This document shows positions 10,705 through 28,000 of a stretch of DNA of 64,000 nucleotides, piece after piece. A model generated the notes under the pieces. The model worked only from the letters and a program-made list of their open reading frames with translations. It did no database searches and had not been told where the DNA came from. The stretch comes from Patagioenas fasciata (Eukaryota; Chordata; Aves; Columbiformes; Columbidae). A program made the position numbers and the translations under genes. Positions within the stretch are counted from its first letter, which is position 1; each line of letters starts with the position of its first letter. The stretch lies in assembly GCF_037038585.1 (NCBI RefSeq), contig NC_092522.1:125904661-125968660 (forward strand). Direction: 5' to 3'.

Positions 10705-13372
10705 TCAGACGATGCCGTCGTAGCCCTGGATCCCACACTTCTTGCCCGCAACCTGGCAGCCAAAGGTGAGGGCGTCCTGCAGGCTCCTCCCTGGGGAACG
10801 GGCACCTGTCAGCTGTGCCAGGCTGTGCCATGGCCGCGCCGGGCTGTGCCGGGCCGTGCCAGGCTGTGCCGTGCCCAGGCCGGGCTGTGCCCACCTGCTG
10901 AGAGCGCAAAGATGACGGCGGCGTTGAATGTGTCCCCGGCCCCCAGCGTGTCCACGAGGGTCTCTGGGGGGAAGGCGTCCGAGTGCACCAGCTCCCCGCT
11001 GGGCCCCACGGCGTCAGCCCCCTCCTCGGCCCAGGCGCAGATCAGCGTGGCCCTGGGGGGTCGGTGTGGTGGGTGTGGGGCACAGCCGTGTACCCCCAGC
11101 CCGCACCCCTGTGCCCCCTACCCTGGCTGGACGCGGTCATGCAGCCCCCGCAGCGCCTCGGGGGCCGAGCGGTACCCGAAGTGCTGGGCCAGGTCCTTGC
11201 TGATGAACACCTGCAGGAGAGGGGCTGCCATGAAGGTGACACCCCTCGGCACCCCCAGACCCCAGAAACACAGTGCTGCACCCCCCCGCACCCCGACTCG
11301 CCCCCAGACCCCAACTGCACCCGCTGGGCCTCAACCACACAGCACAACTGCACCCCCAGTATCCCAACTGCACCCCAGTGCTCCAGCTGCAACCCCCACC
11401 TCAACACACCACCGCACCCCCCTACCCCAAAACACTGCTGCACCCCGACTGTGCCCCACATCCTGACCCCGGCCCCCACCCCTGCACCCTCCCAGGCCCC
11501 GGTGCCCCGAACTGCGCCCCCAACTGCCCCTCCAGCCCCGCTGCCGCCCCCCTCCAGCCTCCCGGCCGGTAGCCCCGCCCTTTTCATGGCCCCGCCTGGC
11601 GACGGCCCCGCCCCCGGCCGGTAGCCCCGCCCCGTCAGTCCGTGCGTGTCCCGGCCCCGCCCCGCACCACGTGTCCCAGGCCCAGCAGCGGCAGCAGCTC
11701 CTCTCGCGGCTTCTCCACCTCCACCGAGATGCGGACGCGTTCGGCCGCCGGCCGGGCCCGGTTGTGCCGCTCCACCCGCCGGATCATCGCCGCCTGCTCC
11801 TCCGCGTTCCGCGCCTGCGGGCGGCAGCGCCTGGCACCGGCTGCCCCGGGGCGCCCCCCCGCCGGGGTCCCCCAGCGCCGCGCTCACCTCCCAGTGGATC
11901 CACTTGTACTGGGAGAGGTCGACCCGCTCGAAGTCGCGGGCTGTCACGTCGGGCAGGTTCCTGCAGGGCGGGGGTCAGGCGGGGGGACCCCCAGCTGCGG
12001 TGCGGGGTGGCTTCGGGTGACCCCAGCCCGGCACCCGGCGGGGGGCAAAGAGCAGTGCCCGGCGTGGCACCGCCGGGTGAATCATTAATGATGGTGCCAC
12101 TGGACCCTGAGATGAACTCAAAGGGCGACCAGGCTGGAGCTGCCGGGGCCGCAGCGGCATGTGGTGCCCAACAGTCCCTTCCACCATCCACCCGCGTGAG
12201 CGCGGCCGGCGCTCTGCCAGGGCAAGGGCCACAGCCGCCCTGCGGCACCGGCACGGCCAAGGGGACAGTGTCCTGCGCACCGGGCAGCTGCCACACGCAG
12301 TGCCGGGTGTCCATGCAGGGTCACACTGGCTGTCCCGCACACCGGAACACACGCAGGGATGCCACTGCCAATCACGGCCGTGGCACAGGGGGTGATTGAG
12401 GACGATTGGCAGCGATTGTGTGTGCAGAATTACGGAGAATCACCCAATCTGGCACGCTGGACCCCCCGGCAGGCAGCGCTGGGCTGGAGCCTCTGCCGGG
12501 CTGAGCTGTGTGGGAGCCCCAGGGTGCAGGGAGCAGCCCCAGGCGCCCGGCTCAGCCAGGGCAAAGGCAGAGATGGGGCCACAGCTCCGAGCCGGCCTGG
12601 CCGAGCGCTGCCCAACGGGCGATTGGGCCGGGGCTGATGCCCTTACGTGTCATAGAGCACGATGGTCCGGGAGCCGCTGGCGGCACTGACAATGCAGCAA
12701 GCGCAGGGCACGTCCCCACAGGGCTGCCAGGCCACGTGTGTCACATCCACGCCACGGCGCTGGAAATCCGCCGTAATGAAACTTGGGGGACAGAGAGCAG
12801 GGTGAGGGGCGCCACGCACCCGTGGGCGTGCAGGATGGTGCGGGTGCCGCGGCTGGTGCTGGCGATGACGACGGAGGTGGGCAGGGAACCGCCGGGCTGC
12901 GGCACCGTGTGCCCCACGTCCACCCCGTAGCGCCGCAGGTCGTCCAGGACGAAGCTGCCGGCAGGAAAGACGCGGAGGGGCCGGAGGGAGCGTCAGGGGG
13001 GGGCGGCCCTGGGACCCCACCGGCAGCCCCACCGCGCCCCACTTACTCGGCGGCGTGTCCGGTGGCCAGCGAGCCCATGAAGGCGCAGGGGGCTCCCAGC
13101 AGCGCCAGCACCGTGCAGGAGTTGGAGGCGTTCCCGCCGCGCTGCCACCGCTGCGACACGCACCTGCAACGCGCGGGACGTGGGCGCTGGGACCGGGACC
13201 CGCAGCGGGAGCGCCCGGCCCGGCCGCCCCCGGCCCGGCGGTACCTGGTGTCCGAGTCCTCGGTCGGGAACGCCTTCACCACGCTGATGATGTCCAGACA
13301 CACCAGCCCCACGCACATTATCCGCTTCTCCCCACCGGGAGCTCCGGGGTCCCGCCGGGCGGCCGCTGCCAT
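10705..13372 (-). CDS. KHK: KHK, ketohexokinase (fructokinase)
   Basis: Eight coding exons on the minus strand: 13372-13245, 13163-13047, one of two alternative third exons (12954-12820 or 12781-12647), 11960-11888, 11814-11668, 11210-11122, 11052-10895 and 10790-10705. Either third exon gives 310 codons in frame (human 298). The enzyme phosphorylates fructose to fructose-1-phosphate in the cytosol. PfkB-family signatures are intact: [14 protein letters not shown] at the start, [41 protein letters not shown], and the catalytic anion-hole motif [11 protein letters not shown] with its Asp. The C-terminus [13 protein letters not shown] matches human GKKCGLQGFDGIV. The N-terminus [17 protein letters not shown] is about 12 residues longer and Ala/Arg-rich. 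The ATG at 13372-13370 is the only one upstream of the conserved start. Confidence 0.97.
12647..12781 (-). other. KHK: KHK alternative exon 3C
   Basis: This exon is exactly 135 bp between a CCCCAAG acceptor and a GTAAGG donor. It encodes [19 protein letters not shown] and ends SRTIVLYDT. The best human match is the form with RRGVDVSQVAWQ and NRTIVLHDT. Splicing to GA at the end of exon 2 restores Asp. In mammals this is the high-affinity liver, kidney and gut form. Confidence 0.9.
12820..12954 (-). other. KHK: KHK alternative exon 3A
   Basis: This exon is also exactly 135 bp and lies upstream of 3C in the gene, the same order as in human. It encodes [19 protein letters not shown] and ends GTRTILHAH, matching human [19 protein letters not shown]. 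It has the same phase as 3C, so the two can be used only one at a time. In mammals 3A gives the widely expressed low-affinity enzyme. Confidence 0.88.
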
Positions 13373-13599
13373 GCTGGACCCGCTCCGCTCGGCACCAGCA
13401 CCCCCCGCCACGCCCCAGCCACGCCCCCCACAAGCGTGGCCAATCAGTGCCCGCGGGCGGGGCGGGGAAGGGCGTGGCCCCGCCCACCAGACCCCGCCCT
13501 CTCACCGCACCGCGCGCACGCGCGGAAGCCTGGTGCTGAGCGTGCGTGGCGGCACGCGCGCCGGGGCACCGGTCGCGGTCACCCGGGGAACGCGCGGTG

Positions 13600-13930
13600 C
13601 CACAGCCCGAGCACAACCCCCGGGCACAACCCCCGGGCACAACCCCCGGGCACCGCCGTGCGCGCCCCCGTGCACACCCCCCGTGCGCACCCCCCGAGCA
13701 CACCCTCCCGTGCACAGCCCCCGTGCACAGCCCCCGTGCGCACCCGCGAGCACACTCCCCGTGCACACCCCCCGTGCGCACCCCCTCCCCGAGCACACTC
13801 CCCGTGCACAGCCCCCGTGCGCACCCCCCAAGCAAACCCCCCGTGCGCACCCCCTGGGCCCACACCCCGTGCAAACTCGCCGCGCACACCCCCCACGCAA
13901 ACCTCCCGCACTCCCCGCGCTCACTCCCGA
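13600..13930. repeat. 12-14-bp GC-rich minisatellite 5' of KHK
   Basis: Over twenty degenerate copies of a unit like CACCCCCCGTGCGCAC or CAGCCCCCGTGCA, starting about 230 bp upstream of the KHK start codon. They are all read in one direction as C-rich on the plus strand. Confidence 0.9.
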
Positions 13931-14029
13931 GGGCGGGCCCCCCGTGGGTCCCGAGCGTGGGGCCCGTGTCCCGTCAGCACGGGGGAGCCCGGTAGGAACC
14001 GTCACCGCGGGATGCAGGGCGGGGAGGGG

Positions 14030-14765
14030 GCTGCAGGTGTGGGTGCAGGTTTAGGTACAGGTGAGGGTGCAGATTCGGGTGCAGGTGTACGTACAGGTCA
14101 GGGTGCACGTTGGGATTGGGGTGCAGATATAGGTGCAGGTCAGGGTGTGCATTAGGGTACAGGTTGGGGTGCAGGTCAGGGTGCACATTAGGGTACAGGT
14201 TGGGGTGCAGGTCAGGGTGCAGGTTGTGGTGCAAGTTTAGTTGCAGGTTTAGGTAAAGGTTTAGATGCACATTGGGGTGCAGGTTTAGGTGCACATTGGG
14301 GTGCAAGTTGGTGCAAGTTTAGGTGTAGCTCAGGGTGCAGGTTTAGGTGCAAGTCAGGGTGCATGTTTAGATACAGGTCAGGGTGCAGGTTTAGGTGCAG
14401 GTCATAGTATAGGTCAGGGTGCAGGTCGGAGTGCAGGTTTAGGTGCAGGTCGGGGTGCAGGTTTAGGTACAGGCTGGGGTGCAGGTTTGGGTGCAGGTCA
14501 GGGTGCAAATCTAGGTACAGGTCGGGGTGCAGGTTTAGGTGCAGGTCGGGGTGCAGGTCTAGGTACAGGTCGGGGTGCAGGTTTAGATGCAGGTCGGGGT
14601 GCAGGTCTAGGTACAGGTCAGGGTGCAGGTTTGGGTGCAGGTTTAGGTACAGGTCGGGGTGCAGGTTTAGGTACAGGTCGGCGTGCAGGTTTAGGTACAG
14701 GTCAGGGTGCAGATTTGGGTGCAGGTGTAGGCACAGGTCGTGGTGCAGATCGAGCGGACGCAGGT
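14030..14765. repeat. Long AGGTTTAGGTGC-type minisatellite
   Basis: About 730 bp made of a 12-base unit (GGTGCAGGTTTA, GGTACAGGTCGG) in a higher-order pattern of about 24 bases. Variants drift gradually along the array. It lies between KHK and the kinase gene. Because the unit length is a multiple of three, long open frames appear on both strands, but these are artefacts. Confidence 0.93.
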
Positions 14766-14803
14766 GTGGGTTGACACGGGCTGGGCGGGAGCTGCCGGGC
14801 AGG

Positions 14804-14880
14804 TTAATGTGTCACTGGGCTGGGCTGCGGTGGCAGCGGGGTGGGAGGGGACGGCGCAGGAGCGGGAGCGGTGGCACAGG
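14804..14880 (+). other. Possible 5' non-coding exon of the PKG-like gene
   Basis: A purine-rich stretch ends in GGCACAG followed by GTGAGTGTCC, a good donor. No further gene-like signal is seen before the first coding exon at 15559, whose acceptor is probably at 15541-15542. This assignment is only a guess from the donor strength and position. Confidence 0.3.
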
Positions 14881-14919
14881 TGAGTGTCCGGGTGCGGGAT
14901 GGGGAGCGGGGCTGCGTCC

Positions 14920-15425
14920 CCGGGCACCCGCAGCAGCCACAGCAGCCACAGCAGCCACAGCAGCCACAGCCCGGGGTGGCGGGTGGATGGGACAGGTCAC
15001 TGTGTCCACGTGCTGTGCTGGAGGCTGCGCTGGGGCTCCCCAGACTCCCTTGTGCTGGTGGCACAACCTTTGCACAGGGCAGGGAGCGCCCAGGCACAGC
15101 GCCCGTGGGAGCCCACGCCCACCGCGCCGTGGGGCCGCAGTGGGACAGACCCTGCCAGGGCTGCGTGGGGCTGGGCCCCCACCTGGGGACTCCTCCGCCT
15201 GCACCGGGGCTCTGCCCGCATTGTCCTGGTGCTGCTGGGACCAAGGAGCTGGGGTACAGCGGGGCTGAGTGCCCGGCACAACGAGGCCCTGGTGCCCCTG
15301 ACCATGCCATGGCCACCTGCACCGTGCTGTGCCATGGCCACCTGTGCTGTGCCACAGCCACCTGCGCTGCGCTGTGTCATGGCCACCTGTGCCACACTGT
15401 GCCATGGCCACCTGTGCTGGGCAGT
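14920..15425. repeat. Short tandem repeats upstream of the PKG-like gene
   Basis: 14926-14970 is a run of CAGCAGCCA repeats. 15300-15420 is a CCATGGCCACCTGTGCTGTG-like repeat of about 19-38 bases, four to five copies. Confidence 0.7.
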
Positions 15426-15558
15426 GCGGAGCCCAGGCTGGCAGCGCCATGCTGAGCCGGCTGTGCTGTGGGAGGCTGCACCCCATGCTCCGGGTTGGGG
15501 GCTGGTACCGCGGCAGGTGACACCACGCTGGTCCCTGCCCAGCACCCCAGGCACGGGG

Positions 15559-21733
<6,175 letters not shown>

Positions 21734-21841
21734 CAGCAGCGGGACCCCCGGCTGGGCTGGCAGTGCCCCCCGCCCCGCACCCCTGGGTGATGCCGGGGCT
21801 GCCCTATGGCCCCAGTTCTCCGGGGTGGGGGGGTCCCCAGG

Positions 21842-21848
21842 CAATAAA
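21842..21848 (+). terminator. Poly(A) signal AATAAA for the PKG-like gene
   Basis: CAATAAACC lies about 110 bases after the kinase stop codon and upstream of the convergent EMILIN1 3' end. Confidence 0.8.
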
Positions 21849-22093
21849 CCCTGGGGCCGCAGCCGCGCGCAAGAAGGAGCCGGAGCCCCGGGTACAAAAC
21901 CCAGTGCCGCGTCTGTATTTGGTGGGGGGCAGTGGGGGGCCGGGCAGGTGGTGTGGGGTAGGGACGCGTGGTGGGGGGGAGCAAGGGGTGGGGGGTGCTG
22001 ATAAATAACAGGACAGGTGGGGGGGGTCCTGCCGGGGTGAGGGGATCCCCCTGGCCCGGCTGGGGGGCCCATGCCAGGGGGGCTCCGGGGGCT

Positions 22094-25000
22094 CTAGGGC
22101 TCGTCGGTGTCGTAGAGCAGGGCCCCGCTGAAGACTGTGAGGGGCTCGTCGGGCGCGTGGGCCAAGCGCCCCGACACCAGGTCCACGCAGAGGGTCTCGC
22201 CGGCCGCCAGCGGCAGCAGGAGGCTGAAGACGCCGAGCGCGCCGGGGCTGGGCTGCAGCGCGGCCACCGGCTCCTTCTCCAGCCCCTCGGGCTGGAACCC
22301 GGCCGAGTCCAGGCGGGCGATGCCCTGGTTGGAGCGGGACAGCACGGCCTCCAGCTGCTCGCCCTTGTGCCCCGTCAGCACCGCGCTCACCAGGTAGCGC
22401 CCGCTCACCGGCGCCGTGAACGTGCCTGCGGGTGGTAGGCGTCAGTGCCGGCAGCCGCCCCGTCCCAGGGACCTCGCTGCCCCCAGCGTGGGGTCTGCAC
22501 GCCCGGGGCTGCCCACTGTACCCCACGGCCATCGCTGCACCCCCAGGACATGCACGGCCCCCCCAAAAGCCCCCTATCCCATGGCCTTCAGCACACCCTG
22601 GGGCCAGGCTTCACCCACGAGAATGCAGCTCACCCCACCCAACCCAGCCCATGCCTGCCCTGCAGCCCCCATCCCACCCTGCAACCCCCATCCACCCCGC
22701 AGCCCCCATCCCACCCTGCAACCCCCATCCACCCCGCAGCCCCCATCCCACCCTGCAACCCCCATCCACCCCGCAGCCCCCATCCACTCCGCAGCCCCCA
22801 TCCCACTCTGCAACCCCCATCCACTCCGCAGCCCCCATCCTGCTCTGCAGCCTCCATCCACCCCACAGCCCCCATCCCACTCTGCAGCCCCCATCGCACC
22901 CCACACCTGCCTCACAGCCCCCATCCCACCCCCCAGCCCCCATCCCGCCTCACAGTCCCCTTCCCCCCTATCCCAAGCCCCGGCCGTGCCGCTCACCCGT
23001 CTCGGGGTCGTAGGCACCGCCGTCGTTGAGCAGCACCTGGTCGAAGGGCACGGTACCCGGCTCCGCGCGCTGGGTGCTCAGGGCGGCCGAGAAGGCGATG
23101 CGGGGCACGGAGCCCGGCGCCCCCACCGCGCCTGGGCACCGCATCAGCACGGGGCACCCAGCCCAGCACCTCCTGCCCCCAAAGCACCTCCTGCCCCCCA
23201 GCCCAGCAGCTGCACCCCCCACCCCATACCTGCCAGTTTGCTGTGCCTGTGCCCCCCACCCTGACCACATCCCCAGCCGTACCCATCATCCCAGTGCTCT
23301 GTGCCTCCCCCCACTCCCCTTGCACCCACCCAGACAGCCCTCAGCTGCCCTTGCAGACCCCCAGGTCCCCCCACCAAGCCGCCCAGCCCCTGCCTACCTC
23401 TCTCTCCGGGCAGCCCTAGAGGGAAGGGGAGGAGGGGGCTGCATGGCTGGCACGGGGCAGGACCCCAGGCGCTGGGTCCGGCCGTGCCAGCGCTGCCCCA
23501 CTGCAGGGCAGGGGTGTGGGGGAGCTGCTCCTTACCTGGGGGGCCCATGGGGCCTTGTTCTCCATCTTTGCCAGGGGGCCCAGAGGGCCCGGGTGGGCCC
23601 ATCTCACCCCTGGGGCCAGCGGGTCCAGGGGGGCCCGGGGGGCCTGAAGAGCAGATGGGGGTTAGAGCTGCCCTGGCCCCACAGCCCTTCCCCTCACCCC
23701 ACAGCCCTGCATCTCCATGTCCACACACCTCAAAGCCCCATGGCTTGTGTCCCCATGACCTTGAGGCTCCATGTCCCTAATCCCCACCACCCCTGGCTCC
23801 CCCCAGCCATGCCCCACATCCCCACACCCCCATCCCTCTCTCTGTGGTAACTCCATATCCCCATTCCTCAAAGGCCCATGTCCCCATGACTCCACCATGG
23901 TCCCCAGGCACCATCCCTGCAGCCCTGTTTCCCCTGCTCCCCGTGATGCCTTGTGTCCCCATGACTTCACCATGGTCCCCAGGCACCATCCCTGCAGCCC
24001 TGTGCCCCCTGCTTCCCCGTGCCCCCTGCTTCCCCGTGATGTCTTGTGTCCCCAGGACTCTGCCATGGTCCCCAGGCACCGTCCCTGCAGCCCTGTTTCC
24101 CCTGCTCCCTGTGATGCCTTGTGTTCCCGTGTCCCTATGTCCCCGCACCCCGTGCCCCACGCACCGTCGCGGTCCCGCTGCTCCAGGCGCAGCACGTCCC
24201 CTCGCAGGTGCTGCAGGCTGCTGTTGAGGGCGTTGAGGCGGCGCGGGAGCTGCGAGTCCAGCGCCTTGTGCAGCAGCGCGGCGTGCGCGGCGGCCGAGCC
24301 GTTCAGCTCCCGCACGGCGCCCCACAGCCCGGCCACATGCCGGCCCAGCCCGTCCCGCAGCCCCCGCAGCCCCCCGGCCACGGCGTCCAGCTGCTCGCAC
24401 AGCCCCTCCAGTTTGGCCACCCGCGGCTCCAGCCCGGCCGGGCAGCCCCCGGCCCGCGTCAGCTCCCGCACCAGCGCCTCCAGCCGCTCCTCGCTCTCCG
24501 CCTCCCGCGCCGCCGCCGCCGCGGCCGCCTGGTCCAGCTCGGCCACGATGCGGTCGGTGACGCTGCCCAGCTGGCGCTGCCGGGCGTCCTGCTGGTCCAG
24601 CGCGTCCTGCAGCCCCTGCACCGTGCCGTTCAGCCCGCCCAGGCCCAGCAGCGCCGCGGCCAGCTCGTCCCGCAGCGCCCGCAGCTCGGAGGGCGAGGGG
24701 CCCCCGAACACGCCGAACCCGTCCAGCGGCGGCTCCGGCTCCGGCGGGGCGGCGGCGGGCCCGGGCCGGGCCGGGCCGCAGGCCGCGGTACACGCATCCA
24801 CCTGCGCCCGCAGCCGCTCCAGCTCCGGCCCCGGGGCGCACGTCCGGGGGCAGGGGCCGTCGCGCAGCCCCCCCAGCTCGGCCTCCAGCCGCCCCGTCCG
24901 GTTGCGGAGCTGCGCCAGCTCCTCCGCCACGGCCCCCCCCGGCTCCAGCCGCCCCGCCAGCCCCCCCAGCGCCTCCCCCTGCACCCCCAGCAGCTCCCGC

Positions 25001-28000
25001 AGCTCCGCCCTGTCTGCCCGCAGCCCGCGCAGGGTCCCCGCCAGCCCGTCCCCGCCACTCCCCAGTGCCCGCAGCTGCCCCTCAGTGTCCTGCAGCCGCC
25101 GCTCCAGCTGCCGCACCAGGGGCCCGAGCTGCCCGTCCCCGTCCCGCCCGGCCGGCGCGGGGGTGGCGGGGCAGGGCTGGCCGCAGCGGGCCAGCAGCCC
25201 CTCCAGCTCGGCCAGGCGGGCTCCGCGCTGCGCCCCGCTGGCCGCCAGCCCCTCCACCGCCCGGCTCAGGTTGGCCAGGCGGCCCGGCAGCCCGCCCTGC
25301 CGGGGCTCGGGCTCGGGGGACCACGGGCCGGCCCGCGACGCGTTCAGCCGCCCCTCCAGCTCCGCCAGCCGCCGGGCCAGCACCGGCCCCTGCCCGCCCG
25401 GCCCCAGCGCGGCCGTGGGCAGCCCCTCCAGCCGCCGCTCCAGCTCGGCCAGGCGCCGGTGCAGCTCGTCCGGCGGCGGGGCGGCGGGGGCCAGGCGGCT
25501 GCTCAGGCTGCTGATGTGCCGCTGCACCGACTCCACCGCGTCCCGGTTGCGCTGGTCCACCGAGCCCACCAGCTTCTCCAGCGCCCGCATGCGCTCCCGG
25601 TCCTCGGCCGCCTGCCGCCGCAGCCCCTCGGTGCCGGCCGCGCAGGCCGCGCAGGTCTCCTGCAGCCGCTGCTCCAGCTCGCTCAGCGCCGGGCCCGGGC
25701 CGTCCCGGGCGCTCTCCTGCCGTCGCAGGCGGCTCTCCAGCTCCTCCAGCCGCCGCTGGACGTGGCTCAGCGCCTCCCGCACCTCGGCGGGGGCGGCCGC
25801 GTCGGCCACCTGCTCGCCCTCGGGGCCACCGTTTGCCGCGGGGCGCGGGTGCTCCGGCGGGCCGGCCCGCAGCTCCTCCACCTGCTCGCTCAGCCGCCGC
25901 ACCTGCTCCTCCAGCCGCCGCACCTTCTCCGCGTCCCCGCCACCTGCTGCCGCACGCACCGTCAGAACCGCGGCCGTGCCGGGGCCGCCCCCCGGCGTGT
26001 CCCCCCAGCGCTACCTTCGCCCCCCAGGCCGCTCAGGGGGTTGCCGAAGCCGGAGAGCGTGGGGCGGCCGGGCCGGGGCGGGGGGCGGCCGGTGGGCAGG
26101 GGGGCGGCCGGCCCCTCGGTGCAGTCCTCGCCCGAGTAGCCCTGGCAGCAGCGCCAGGCGAGTTCCGACACGGTGCGCTGAGCCACCTTGTAGCGGGGCC
26201 GCAGGAAGCTCCGGTACCTGCGGCACAGGAGAACCCGTGCAGGGGGGCGGGCGGGGGGAGCGGGGCTGGTCCTGGGCCAGCAGGGGAGGGGAGAGACCTT
26301 GCCCGCACAGCCCCTGCCTGCACAGCCCCTGCCCACAGACACCCTGCCCGCAGACACCGTGCCCGCACAGCCCCTGCCCACAGACACCCTGCCCGCAGAC
26401 ACCCTGCCCGCACAGCCCCTGCTTACAGACACCCTGCCCTCGCAGCCCCTGCCCGCACAAACGCCGAACGCCCACTCTCTGGGGCAGCCCCGTGTGCGCG
26501 GAGCCGTGGGGCAGCAGCTCGGGGCTGGGCAGCCCCAGCCGAACAAACCCCGGCTGTGGTCTGACCCCGCCGGCACCGCTGGGCCCCCCCGCGCCGGCCT
26601 CTTGCTCAACCGCTGGGAGCGTGGGGGGGCAGCCCCCGCCCGACCCCCACCCAGCGCCGCATCGCCCCCTGCCAGCCCCACCGGCCCACAGCGGGGCCGG
26701 GCCGGGGAGCCCCGGGCCTGCGGGCTGGGGGGGGCCGGTCACCCCCGGCACCGCTGGAGGCCGCGGCTCTTGCGAAAAGTAAACACGACCCCGGGACGGA
26801 TAAACAGCGGAGGCGGCAGCGAGGGGCGGCGGGGCCGCGGTCAGACCCAGCTGCTCCGACCCTGAGCCCTCCCACAGCTCCCCAGGGCCCCCAGCCCCGT
26901 CCCCACTCACGCCAGGACGCGGGGGCACTGCAGCTGCCCCCAGGCGCAGGGCTGGTAATCCGGCTTCACGAAGCTCTCCACGCCGTCCTCCACCACGCAG
27001 CTCACGCGGCGCGTCACCACGTAGGCACACCAGTTCCTGCGGACGGGCACGGCTCGCACCGCGCACCGGGCATGGGCCGGCGCACACCGGGCACCCGAAC
27101 ACACAGCGGGCATGGGCCGGCACACAGCGGGCACCCAAACACACACCGGGCATGGGCCGACGCACACCGGGCACCCGAACACACACCGGGCATGGGCCGG
27201 CGCACAGTGGGCACCCGAACACACACCGGGCATGGGCCGGCGCACAGTGGGCACCCGAACACACAGCGGGCACCCAAACACAGCAGGCATGGGGCGGCGC
27301 ACAGCGGGCACCCGAACACACAGCGCGCATGGGCCAGCGCACAGCGGGCACCCCAAACAAACACCAGGCACCCCAAACACACACTGGGCATGGGCTGGCG
27401 CACACTGGGCACCCCAGACACACACTGGGTATCCCAAACACACACCGGGCACCTCAAATACACGCCGGGTATCCCAAACACACACTGGGTATCCCAAACA
27501 CACGCCGGGCACCCCAAACACACACCGGGTATTGGCCAGTGCACACTGGGCACCCCAAACACACAGCGGGCACCCCAAACACACAGCGGGTATCCCAAAC
27601 TCACACCGGGCGCCCCAAACACACACCGGGCATCGTCCCAGCACACACTGGCTCCCCCAGCACGCCCCCTACCCAATGCACACCGGGCATCGTCCCAGCA
27701 CACACCGGCTCCCCCAGCACGCCCCCCACCCAACGCACACCGGGCATCGTCCCGGGATGCACCAGGTACCCGGCACACACTGGCCCCCCAGCCCGGCCCC
27801 ACGCTGGCCCTGCTGGCCCCACCGGTAGCAGCCGTCACGGCCCAGCGCCGCGGGTTAATTGGCCGGATCCTGCCCTTTCATCCCCGCTCTGCCGGCAGCA
27901 CCGGCGCCCTTTGCCGAGCCCCAGCGGGGGCCGGTGGCACCACAGGAGTGGTCGCAGCCCCCGGCCATGGGGCAGCTCTGGGGAGCCCTGTGGGAATTTG

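Noticed and set aside
13600-13930. Possible CRISPR-like array of regular short repeats
   Set aside because: Repeats are head-to-tail without unique spacers, in vertebrate DNA; an ordinary minisatellite.
14289-14774. Gly/Ala-rich frame GVQVGASLGVAQGAGLGAG
   Set aside because: Translation of a 12-bp minisatellite with a period divisible by three. No start context or homology.
23771-26782. A 1003-codon plus-strand open frame
   Set aside because: It is the antisense of the long EMILIN1 exon. High GC with few stops gives open frames on both strands; the minus strand has clear homology, splice sites and coiled coils.
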